The notes under the pieces are model-generated. The model saw nothing but the letters and a program-made list of their open reading frames with translations, did no database searches and was not told where the DNA came from. From positions 124,001 through 188,000 of the forward strand of contig NZ_SSOB01000011.1 of assembly GCF_004801405.1 (NCBI RefSeq): a DNA stretch of 64,000 nucleotides, read 5' to 3'. Shown here one piece after another: positions 1 through 8,167 of the stretch; position 1 is the stretch's first letter; every line of letters begins with the position of its first letter. Made by a program: the position numbers and the translations under genes. The stretch comes from Cohnella fermenti. GTDB taxonomy: Bacteria; Bacillota; Bacilli; Paenibacillales; Paenibacillaceae.

Positions 1-282
1 GCGTAAATTGCCGATGTACTGTAACTGTGCGATCGGTGATCCATCGAGCTTTCTCATCCCGCCGTGCGCTAGCTCTCCTTCTCTCCACCTCCTCGCAAGA
101 AAATTTCCATATTATAGTTGATACAAGGCCGCTATCCCCCCTTCTGCGCGGTTATGCCTCTTCTCCCCTTGGATCAGGAACCTCCGCTTGCCGATCATGC
201 CCTTGGGTCTTAGGACAGCCCATTCCCCTTGCACCTCCTTATCCTGAACGAAAGGGAGAAGAGACCTAATGCCGCCAGAGGA
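1..282. other. Left-edge stretch without a confident gene
   Basis: No recognisable protein is encoded here. On the minus strand there is a TATAAT hexamer (116 to 111), a strong AGGAGGTGG (about 94 to 86) and an ATG at 57 opening 19 codons that run off the window. The ribosome-like site is about 30 bases from that ATG and no good -35 lies upstream of TATAAT, so a minus-strand gene starting here is only a possibility. Confidence 0.3.
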
Positions 283-637
283 ATTACTCAAGTGTGGGCG
301 TTCGAGCGGGCATGGTGGGGGCAGATGAGTAACCACGGGTCAACTGGAGCGGCGATTGGCGCGCGGAGGGACTGAGATGAGTCACCATTACTCAAGTGTG
401 GGCGTTCGAGCGGGCATGGTGGGGGCAGATGAGTAACCACGGGTCAACTGGAGCGGCGATTGGCGCGCGGAGGGACCGAGATGAGTCACCATTACTCAAG
501 TGTGGGCGTTCGAGCAGGCATGGTGGGGGCAGATGAGTAACCACGGGTCAACTGGAGCGGCGATTGGTGCGCGGAGGAACCGAGATGAGTCACCATCACT
601 CAAGTGCGGGCGTTCGAGCAGGCATGGTGGGGTCGAA
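283..637. repeat. Tandem array 1 of a 104-bp unit
   Basis: The sequence beginning ATTACTCAAGTG recurs at 283, 387 and 491, and as ATCACTCAAGTG at 595, an exact 104-base period. There are three full units and a partial fourth that breaks off near 637. Copies differ by only a few substitutions. Each unit is made of two diverged 52-base halves, each carrying TGAGT and ACTCA arms seven bases apart. 104 is not a multiple of three, so no reading frame is maintained, and it is best read as non-coding. The same unit recurs in the same orientation at 55105-55790. The array lies just downstream of the 3' end of the minus-strand histidine kinase gene. Confidence 0.95.
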
Positions 638-647
638 ATAACCAAAT

Positions 648-679
648 GGGACGCAGCGGAGGTATCCCCGCTGCGTCCC
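648..679 (-). terminator. Terminator of the first operon
   Basis: GGGACGCAGCGG and CCGCTGCGTCCC form a 12-bp perfect stem with an 8-base loop. On the minus strand it is followed by a T-rich run. It sits 46 bases beyond the histidine kinase stop codon, so it probably ends the six-gene operon. Confidence 0.7.
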
Positions 680-725
680 GTTTGTATTCTGGCCAATTGC
701 CGCTTCAAGCGGAGACCGTCCGCCC

Positions 726-2444
726 TCACTCCTCTTCCTCCAGCTCCTTGTCCGGAATCCAGATCGACACCTCCGTGCCCTGCCCCGGTTCGCTGTCAAT
801 CGCCAGCTCCGCCTCCGGGCCGAAGTACATCTGCAACCGCCGCAGCAGGTTCTTCATCCCGTAGCCGCCGGGCGAGGCCGGATGGCTCTGCCCGTTCAGA
901 AGCTGCTCCCGCCGCTCCGGCGGAATGCCGGAGCCGTTGTCGACGACGGTGAATACCGTCCGTCCCTCCCGCGCGGCGATCGAGATGCGAATGACTCCGC
1001 CGCCCTCGCGCCCGTTAAGGCCGTGCAGAATCGCATTCTCCACAATCGGCTGCAGCATATGCTTGAAGATGCGCCGCCCGCGAACGTCGGAATCGGCCGC
1101 GATGATCAGCTCGTAGCTGCAATTGTAGGAGGTCTCGTTGATTCGCACATAATCCTCGACCATGGCCAGCTCCTCCGCGACCGTGACGATCGTGTTGCCT
1201 TTGTTCAAGGAAGCCCGGTAATAGCGGGACATGTAATCGATGAGCTGCGAGGTGCGCCGGTCCTTGTTCCATTGGGCGTTCCACTTGATGACCGACAGCG
1301 AGTTGTACAGCAGATGAGGATTGATGCGTGCCTGCAGCAGCTCGAGCTCGAACTTGGCGCGGTCCCGGTCGGCCTTGAGCCGCTCCTCGTGCAGCCGGTT
1401 CATCCGTTCGAGCAGCATATAGAACTTGTTCTTGATGATCGCGATCTCGTGATCGTCCGCCTCCGCGGCGAATTTATCGGCGGTCCAGAACCGCTCGTCC
1501 GTCTTCAGCGTGTCCAGGAATTGCTTGAGGATGCGCAGCGCCATCCGGGACGAATAGCCGGACACGTACAGCATAATCGTGAGCGCCACAACAAAAATCA
1601 GCACGACGAGCGCCACCATGCGCAGAATCGACTGCAGGACGACCGTCTCCGGGACGGCTGCGATAATCGTCAGCGACGGATTCAGCGTTCGAACGGAGGT
1701 CCGGTAGCCCTTGCCGTCGAACGGGGAGCCGACAGCGGCCGCGAACGTCCCGCCCCGGGCATACTGCACCGTCCCGCCGCCATCCGCGAGCAGCAGCGAA
1801 GCCTTCTCGGGCAGCGCCGTATTGTCCGCAATCTGAACGAGCTGCGCGAAGGAGATGTTGGCCTCCAGAATGCCGAGCCCGCCATTGTAGCCGCGAATCT
1901 CCCGGTAGAACTGCAGGAACTTCGCATCTCCCCGGTACTTGCGAACGCTAAGCGCCTCCGCCCAATAAATGCCGGACGCGCCGGCCTCCTGCAGCTTCTG
2001 TTCGATATGCAGGTCGCGGATTCGGTCGTATCGTTCGATGAAGCTGCCCTCGTAGATACTCTCGTTGTACGGATACACGGTGAAGAAGCTGCGGTCCCGG
2101 CTCCCCAGCGGCTCTGCGATCAGCAGCTCGAGGTTGTCGTACAGCGGCAGCATCTTCTCGATATCCTTGTCGTATTCCACTTGCAGCGCCTGCAGCAAAT
2201 AACGGTTCTGCACGACCATATCGCTCTTCAGGTAGACCGTCTCGATCTGGTTGGCGATCAGTTGCCCGCTGCTCTCGGCGGCGTCGCGCAGCCCGCGATT
2301 GAATTCCTTTGTCGTATCGTACGCGATGTAGAAGCAGATGGCGACGACGACGAGCAGCAGCGGAATGCTCGTAATGAGCACCATATTTTGCCGCACCCGG
2401 CGTTCCAGTCCCGTACGGACGGCTGCTTGTCCCCCGATGTCCAT
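726..2444 (-). CDS. YesM-type sensor histidine kinase
   Basis: Membrane sensor kinase of 572 residues, last gene of the first operon. Transmembrane segments lie at about 21-42 and 271-295 and bracket a roughly 230-residue extracellular sensor region of the kind seen in Cache-domain kinases. A HAMP-like linker follows. The phosphoacceptor motif is INPHLLYNSL with His377, the YesM (His_kinase/LytS-like) signature. The ATPase domain shows an N-box at VENAILHG (Asn470), DNGSGI at about 502-507 and GGYGMKNL at about 526-533. It follows the response regulator by 15 bases and probably phosphorylates it. Position in a transporter operon suggests it senses the imported glycan fragment, directly or via the binding protein; this is inference. 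Confidence 0.93.
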   Translation of the reverse strand: MDIGGQAAVRTGLERRVRQNMVLITSIPLLLVVVAICFYIAYDTTKEFNRGLRDAAESSGQLIANQIETVYLKSDMVVQNRYLLQALQVEYDKDIEKMLPLYDNLELLIAEPLGSRDRSFFTVYPYNESIYEGSFIERYDRIRDLHIEQKLQEAGASGIYWAEALSVRKYRGDAKFLQFYREIRGYNGGLGILEANISFAQLVQIADNTALPEKASLLLADGGGTVQYARGGTFAAAVGSPFDGKGYRTSVRTLNPSLTIIAAVPETVVLQSILRMVALVVLIFVVALTIMLYVSGYSSRMALRILKQFLDTLKTDERFWTADKFAAEADDHEIAIIKNKFYMLLERMNRLHEERLKADRDRAKFELELLQARINPHLLYNSLSVIKWNAQWNKDRRTSQLIDYMSRYYRASLNKGNTIVTVAEELAMVEDYVRINETSYNCSYELIIAADSDVRGRRIFKHMLQPIVENAILHGLNGREGGGVIRISIAAREGRTVFTVVDNGSGIPPERREQLLNGQSHPASPGGYGMKNLLRRLQMYFGPEAELAIDSEPGQGTEVSIWIPDKELEEEE

Positions 2445-2459
2445 AAGTCCTCCCGCTTC

Positions 2460-4076
2460 TTATCCGACTGCGGATTCCTGGAACTTGCTGGGCGTCATGC
2501 CCGTATGCGCCTTGAAGACGGAGCGGAAGTGCGCCTCGGTGCGATAGCCGACCCGCTCGGCCGCCTCGTAAATCTTCATATAGGGGTCCTTCAGCATCTG
2601 CTTCGCGGCTTCCACTCTCCGGTAGGTTAAGTAATCGAAGATCGTCTGCCCCGTCTCCTTCTTGAAAATAACGTTGGCATGGCTCGCGCTGATCTGCAGA
2701 TGGCCGACAATCTGGTGCACGCTCTCAATCTGCGCGTAGCCCCGGTCGATAATCGCCTTGATATCGTCGACGATCCGGGCATTCTTGCCGATCGCCTCGT
2801 CGTGGATCAGGCCCCGGCAGGCGGAGGACAGCAGCTCGCGAATCAATTCGCGCACGTCGGCCATCGTCTCGAACAAGGACAGCTCCTTCCACACCTTAAG
2901 CTCGTCCCCGCACACATCGCCCAGGCTTTTGCCCGCCTCCAGCAACGACGTCTGTATCGCATGAACGATGGCGTATGCGAGCGTCTTCGCCTCTTTCTCC
3001 GAATAGTCCGCCCGCTCCCCGTAGCGCCTCTCCATGAAGGCGTCGATCTCCGTCGGCTGCTGCGTCGCCAGCAGGCTGCGCACCTCCTTGGCGATCTCGC
3101 CCGGGCCGATCTCCGGCTGCGTCCCTTGGCGGCCGACCTCCGAATAGAAAATCACGCGGTTGCCGCGGCTGTAAAACTTCGAACGGGCGGCCGATTCGGC
3201 CTGGCGATAGGCGGCGGATACGGCCGTCCAGTCCGACGAGAGCTCGCTGATCCCGATCGTGATCTGAAGCTCAAGCCGCTCGTTCGCGTACTCGATGCAG
3301 CGGTTGGCCCATTCGGTCGCTTCGTTCAGCGTCGTCCGGCCCGACGTGACGCGGCAAGGCACGAGCGCAAGCAGCGTGTCGTAATGATCGGCGGCAACAT
3401 AGCCGGAGAACGTATCCGCGATGCTCGATCGCACGAACGTCTGCAGCGCCACCATCAGCAGGTGCCGCTGCTGAAGCGGCATCTCCTTGTAGCGAACCTC
3501 GTAATTGTCGATCTGCACGAACAACACGGCATAGCTGCCGCGGCCCGCTTCCAGCTTCAAATACCTTAAACGCTCGTCCAGCTCCTCCAGAGGAATGCGC
3601 TCGCGGAACAGCAGCTCGCGGATAAATTGCTCCTGCAAGAGCGGCAGGCTCTCCTCCACCAGCTTGTGAAGCTTCTCTTCCGCGAGCCGCTTGTGATTGT
3701 CGCGCTCCTTCACCCCGCGAAGCTTCTCGAACACCCGGACGAGCTCGTCCAGCTCGATCGGCTTGAGCACGTAGGCGTTCACTTCCAGATCGATCGCCCG
3801 CTGCAGATAAGCCAGATCGTCGAAGCAGCTCATGAAGACGAACCGGGTGTCGGGCAGCTCCCGCTTGATCTTCTCGGTCATCTCGATCCCGTTCATCATC
3901 GGCATCGAGATGTCCGTCAGCACGAAGTCCGGACGCAACTCGATGGCCTTCCGGTAACCGTCCTCGCCGTTGACCGCCGTACCCGCCACTTCGATCCGCA
4001 TCTCCGTCCAGTCGACCAATCCCGTCACGCCGATCCGATCGTTCGGATTGTCGTCGACCACCAGCAAGGTGTACAT
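2460..4076 (-). CDS. YesN-type AraC-family response regulator
   Basis: Response regulator of 538 residues. An N-terminal receiver domain holds acidic residues in VVDDN (8-9), phosphoacceptor Asp55 in LTDISMP, and a conserved Lys in VLKP. A long middle region (about 130-420) resembles the central part of YesN-like proteins. A C-terminal AraC-type double helix-turn-helix (about 430-535) ends with RVGYRTEAHFRSVFKAHTG. The start is the ATG at 4076, behind GGGAGG. An upstream in-frame start would overlap the preceding gene and lacks such a site. The gene is 34 bases after the beta-helix gene and 15 before the kinase. It is expected to activate this operon. Family assignment is firm; the target promoter is inferred. 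Confidence 0.93.
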   Translation of the reverse strand: MYTLLVVDDNPNDRIGVTGLVDWTEMRIEVAGTAVNGEDGYRKAIELRPDFVLTDISMPMMNGIEMTEKIKRELPDTRFVFMSCFDDLAYLQRAIDLEVNAYVLKPIELDELVRVFEKLRGVKERDNHKRLAEEKLHKLVEESLPLLQEQFIRELLFRERIPLEELDERLRYLKLEAGRGSYAVLFVQIDNYEVRYKEMPLQQRHLLMVALQTFVRSSIADTFSGYVAADHYDTLLALVPCRVTSGRTTLNEATEWANRCIEYANERLELQITIGISELSSDWTAVSAAYRQAESAARSKFYSRGNRVIFYSEVGRQGTQPEIGPGEIAKEVRSLLATQQPTEIDAFMERRYGERADYSEKEAKTLAYAIVHAIQTSLLEAGKSLGDVCGDELKVWKELSLFETMADVRELIRELLSSACRGLIHDEAIGKNARIVDDIKAIIDRGYAQIESVHQIVGHLQISASHANVIFKKETGQTIFDYLTYRRVEAAKQMLKDPYMKIYEAAERVGYRTEAHFRSVFKAHTGMTPSKFQESAVG

Positions 4077-4110
4077 GGCGCTCCTCCCAAGTCGTGTGCC
4101 TGCCCGAGCG

Positions 4111-7100
4111 TTACTCTGTCTCTTCAATCATACCATTGCTGATTATACCATTGCCGATTATAACATTGTCGATCTGCATGCTTCCAGACACGGAGACGTC
4201 GTTGCCGAAGCGAATCTGCTCGATCTCCGCGCTTGCGGTGCGGAAGCTCGCCTGATCCAGCAGCTTGACCCCGTTCAGATACAGATCGAACGTGTCCGTA
4301 TCCGTGTCCGCCTCGATGCGGAGATGGTACCAGGTGTCGGCTGCGAGCGAAGCCAGTTGATCCTGAACGCTTCCTCTGTTGTTCACCAGGTAACCGTTCA
4401 TGATGCCGAGCGTAATCACCGGCTCCGAGCGCGCATTCAGCAGGTAAGGCGCCAGCCGGAAGCCCGACGTGGCCGACGTCTTCAGATCGAGTTCGATCGA
4501 CAGCTTGCCGTGCGTATTGCGGAAAATACGGTAAGCGACGACGGCGCCGCTGCCGCTTCCCCCGCTGTTCAGCTCCAGCGCTTGGCCGCTCCCCGTCGGC
4601 GCAACGCGGACGGTGCCGCCGGTCTCCACCTTATCCCAGTTCAGCGGGTTGCCGCCCGGTGTGTACGACTCGAAGTCGTCGTCGACCAGCTCGCCGTCCG
4701 CTTCCTCCTCCGGAGGCGGGCTTGCCGGAAGAATATCGCTGTAGACCGAAGTAATGCCGCTGTCTGCGATAATATCCAGTGCGGCCTGCGGCCACTCCCC
4801 GTCCGTGACGAACGTCGTGCCGGTCAGGATGCCTTCCGGCGCCGCGATGCCCAAGGTGTCGGAGAAGTTGCCCGTTCCGGAGATGTTGGCGTTGCCGCCG
4901 TTCGTGACGAACAGCTTCTGGGACTGCCGAACGACGTTGTCGTTCACCCGCCAGTCCGAGGTGCCCTGGTCCAGATAGATGGCGCCATGGTAGTTGGGCA
5001 CGCCTCTGATGTCATTGTCGTGAATGAACGACTCATGGCCCGTTCCGTAGGAGCTTCCGACGGCGTAGATGGCGCCGCCGTCGTGGAGCACCTGCATGAC
5101 GTCGCGGATTTTGTTGTAGGCGATCTCGTTGTCCCGGGTCGCGTTGGCCGGGAAGTTGGACCAGCCCCAGCCGATGTGCACGGCGCTGTAGGGCAGCCGC
5201 GCGAATTCGTTGCGGGCGATCGTCAGACCGACCGGATATGCGGCGGACACGCCGACGCCCGAACGGTATTCCACGGCGATGTCGTGAATGTAGTTGTTGT
5301 CCACCGAGATATTGCGAAGCAGGTACTTCGGGTCCGACGGATAACGGTTGTTCGGGTCGTTCATATCGACCTCTCCGATCTGGATCGCCGAACCCGATAT
5401 ATCGTAGAACCGGCTGCCGCGAATATACATATCCTGGCTGCCTTCCAGAATGTTCAGCCCCGTCGCGCCGAGCCGCGTGAAGTCGTCCCGTTCGAAGTCG
5501 ATCTGCCTGCCCGTCCGCACGACAACGGCCGCATCGGCGATGAACTCCTGCGGATACGCGTTCCCGGGCAGAGCGGGCTCGCGAATATAGTTCGCCTGAA
5601 TGTCCGCGTGGCCGGAATCCGTGCTCGGGCGCAGCCAGCCGGCGTCCGCGAACGTCAGCCCCTCGAATGCCATGTCGTGCACCGGCTCGTCGATGCTGTC
5701 GCCCTCAATCGTCACCAGCTCGGTCAGCGTCGGCGCAACGACGGACACCGTCGCCATGTTCTCTCCGGCTCTCGGCTTGTAATAGAAGTAGCCCGCGGAT
5801 TTATCCAGGTACCACTCGCCGGGGCTGTCCAGCAGCTCGTAGGCATTCTCGATATACCACGGCACGGTCGGCGCCGTGCTTCCCTTGGCCAGACCGTACG
5901 CCCAGCCCGGCTGATCCATGACGATCGTCGCCGTCGAGCCGCTTGCCGTGATCTGGTCGACGCTGAAGCGCGGCGCGGTCCAACGCTCCTTGTAGACGAA
6001 TTCGATATCGTCCGGATTCGCCCAGCCGGCCATGTCCGTCCAGGTTGTCGTATGCCCCGCGCTGTCCGCCGTCCCGTCGGGCAGCCCCAAGTCGCTGCGG
6101 GCGCGGACGGCGCGCTCGCCGTTCACATACAACTGCCTGGTGTCGATCGAACCGGACGGGGCGCGGTAGATGCCGTTCACGCTGTCATACAGCGTCCAGC
6201 CCGCAACGACCGTCCCGCCGCTGAGCACCGGCTTCTCCCCCGGATAAGCCCGATAGACGACGCGGAAGCTGCGCGTGCCGGAATCCTCCGTGCCGAACGC
6301 GAGCGTATCGTCCAGCGAATAAGTGCCGCCGCGCAGGAAGACAACGATATCTCCCGTCATCGCGTCATTAAGAGCGCGCACCGCATCGCGCGCCGCCTCA
6401 ATCGTCTTCAGCGGCTCGGCGAGCGAGCCGGCGTTCGCATCGTCGCCGTTCGCCGGGTCCACATACAGCTCCGCTTGCGTTCCCGGCGGCAGATACGTGA
6501 AGGCTTGCGAGACCGCAACGCTCGCGTTCCCGCTGCGCACCGCGATTGCCTTCAGCGTGACGCTGCTCTCCGGCAGCACGACATCGGCTTCCTCCTGCGC
6601 CGCCAGCGTTCCGTTGGTCGCAAGCCCCGTTGCCGCATTGTACGCCGGCGCCGTCCCGTCAAGCGTGTAGATCAGGCCGTCGGCATTCACGGATCGTATC
6701 CGGATCGACTTGCTCTCGTGGTAAAATCCGTCGTGATAAGGGGCCGGGTCCTCCAGCTCGACCTCATTCGGCAACGCCGTATACGTGCGCATCAGACTGG
6801 CCGTCTTCGTTCCGGCGACGAACGCGGCAGCCTTCAGCGTCGTCGTGTCGACGATTGAGATATAGGTGCCGAAAGCGACATCGCCGGTTATCGCCGTCCC
6901 GTTCGTCAGCGTCGGCTCGCTGCCGTCCAGCGTGTAGCGGATCGTGTCGGCACCGATCACCGAGAGGCCGATCTCCGCCGACGAATCGGTGAACGAGAAC
7001 GAATCGTCCGCCGTCAAGAGCGCCGCGGGCGCACCGTTCATGACGTAGCGGTCCTTGTACATCGTCAGCTCGGTCTCGACGCCGGTTCGGTCGCTCGTAT

Positions 7101-8067
7101 AGAACGGAGCCAGCTTCACGAGGTATACGCTGTCGTCGTCGATTGGAATCGACACGGTCTCCCCGCCCGTTCCGGTATAGCGATACACGCTGTCGGCAAC
7201 GGACGTGCCGGACAGATTCCGATAGCGAACGTTAAAGCCCGCGATCCGATCCGGCGTCTCCGGCACGCCGACCTCCAGGCTGCCGCCCGAGACCGACGCG
7301 GCGAACGTCGGACGCTCGGACGCGTCCGGCACGACGTTAAGCAGAAAGTTGTCGATACGCGTCGTGATGTTCGGGAACGTGAACAAGCCGACAAACCCGG
7401 ATGTCTGATATCCGGTAAGCGCATTCAAATTGTTGTATTCGACAACTGGCGTCGTACTGTCGTCCACATAGGCTTGGACGGTTCCATCCGCCACGACGAC
7501 CTTCAAGCGGTAAGACGGCCACGGGAATGAGCTGGGCGCAATCGCGGGCCCGCCGTAGGAAGCGATCGCATGGCGATCCGTCAGCCGCGTCGTCCCGTTC
7601 AGGAAGGCCATATAACCCGACGTGTCAAAATATACTTTCTGATGCTCCCCCCAGCCGTTCGACCAAATCTTCTTCCCGAATTGCAGCCCCACATTGCCGC
7701 CCTGCGTGAAGCCCGTCAGCGTCACATCGAAGGAAGCCTCGAAGTTCGCGAAGGTCGCAACCGGCGCGGAGGCGAAGCCATCCCCGAACACGCCGATCGT
7801 CGAGCTGCTGGCGGAGCCGAGCTGCAATTGACCGTCCTGCAGCGACGCGTGCGCCGTGTCGCCGGCGAACTTCCACACATTCGCGCCGTCCCCGTCCTGA
7901 TACGTATCCCCCGTTATTTGCCCGGCATTGAAGTCCGTCAAATACGCCTGGCCATCGGTATCCAATAACGATGTTGCTCCCGCTTCCGACGGATCGGCCA
8001 AGGCGAGCAGCGTACCTGCCGCCAGGGCAGCCCCGGCGAAGCCAAGCCAGCGAATCGTCCGCTTCAT
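4111..8067 (-). CDS. Secreted multidomain beta-helix protein with LamG-like domains, putative glycoside hydrolase or lyase
   Basis: Exported protein of 1318 residues. Residues 1 to about 30 are a signal peptide (basic start, hydrophobic core, Ala-rich end). A LamG-like domain follows (about 40-250), then a fibronectin-like stretch. Next come two chitobiase C-terminal-like segments with YTLDGSEPT and YTLDGTAPA. From about 520, ELYVDPANGDDANAGS opens a right-handed parallel beta-helix running to about 1080, with repeated N-Y-I-H-D and N-E-I-A-Y rungs. A second LamG-like domain ends the protein. The pattern matches pectate-lyase-fold carbohydrate enzymes such as GH120/GH141 relatives. The catalytic residues and substrate cannot be fixed by eye. 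The start at 8067 follows GGAGG. Lying between a binding protein and a two-component pair suggests it feeds the operon's importer. Confidence 0.85.
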   Translation of the reverse strand: MKRTIRWLGFAGAALAAGTLLALADPSEAGATSLLDTDGQAYLTDFNAGQITGDTYQDGDGANVWKFAGDTAHASLQDGQLQLGSASSSTIGVFGDGFASAPVATFANFEASFDVTLTGFTQGGNVGLQFGKKIWSNGWGEHQKVYFDTSGYMAFLNGTTRLTDRHAIASYGGPAIAPSSFPWPSYRLKVVVADGTVQAYVDDSTTPVVEYNNLNALTGYQTSGFVGLFTFPNITTRIDNFLLNVVPDASERPTFAASVSGGSLEVGVPETPDRIAGFNVRYRNLSGTSVADSVYRYTGTGGETVSIPIDDDSVYLVKLAPFYTSDRTGVETELTMYKDRYVMNGAPAALLTADDSFSFTDSSAEIGLSVIGADTIRYTLDGSEPTLTNGTAITGDVAFGTYISIVDTTTLKAAAFVAGTKTASLMRTYTALPNEVELEDPAPYHDGFYHESKSIRIRSVNADGLIYTLDGTAPAYNAATGLATNGTLAAQEEADVVLPESSVTLKAIAVRSGNASVAVSQAFTYLPPGTQAELYVDPANGDDANAGSLAEPLKTIEAARDAVRALNDAMTGDIVVFLRGGTYSLDDTLAFGTEDSGTRSFRVVYRAYPGEKPVLSGGTVVAGWTLYDSVNGIYRAPSGSIDTRQLYVNGERAVRARSDLGLPDGTADSAGHTTTWTDMAGWANPDDIEFVYKERWTAPRFSVDQITASGSTATIVMDQPGWAYGLAKGSTAPTVPWYIENAYELLDSPGEWYLDKSAGYFYYKPRAGENMATVSVVAPTLTELVTIEGDSIDEPVHDMAFEGLTFADAGWLRPSTDSGHADIQANYIREPALPGNAYPQEFIADAAVVVRTGRQIDFERDDFTRLGATGLNILEGSQDMYIRGSRFYDISGSAIQIGEVDMNDPNNRYPSDPKYLLRNISVDNNYIHDIAVEYRSGVGVSAAYPVGLTIARNEFARLPYSAVHIGWGWSNFPANATRDNEIAYNKIRDVMQVLHDGGAIYAVGSSYGTGHESFIHDNDIRGVPNYHGAIYLDQGTSDWRVNDNVVRQSQKLFVTNGGNANISGTGNFSDTLGIAAPEGILTGTTFVTDGEWPQAALDIIADSGITSVYSDILPASPPPEEEADGELVDDDFESYTPGGNPLNWDKVETGGTVRVAPTGSGQALELNSGGSGSGAVVAYRIFRNTHGKLSIELDLKTSATSGFRLAPYLLNARSEPVITLGIMNGYLVNNRGSVQDQLASLAADTWYHLRIEADTDTDTFDLYLNGVKLLDQASFRTASAEIEQIRFGNDVSVSGSMQIDNVIIGNGIISNGMIEETE

Positions 8068-8167
8068 ATCCTTAATCCTCCCTCCATGGATAAGAGCCGG
8101 GAGCGGCCTTCGCGCGCCTGCCGCGCAAACGATCTGGACAGACACGCTCCGGCCGTTCCCTTCCCGT

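Noticed and set aside
1-57. Partial minus-strand gene starting at 57
   Set aside because: Only 19 codons are visible, the ribosome-like site is too far from the ATG, and the product is not recognisable, so I did not call it as a gene.
283-637. CRISPR array at the 104-bp repeats (also 55105-55790)
   Set aside because: The whole 104-base unit is repeated without variable spacers, and no cas genes are nearby.
4120-4165. Riboswitch or regulatory hairpin at the end of the beta-helix gene
   Set aside because: The pattern is a 15-bp in-frame direct repeat encoding Gly-Asn/Ser-Asn-Gly residues at the protein's C-terminus, not a conserved RNA structure.
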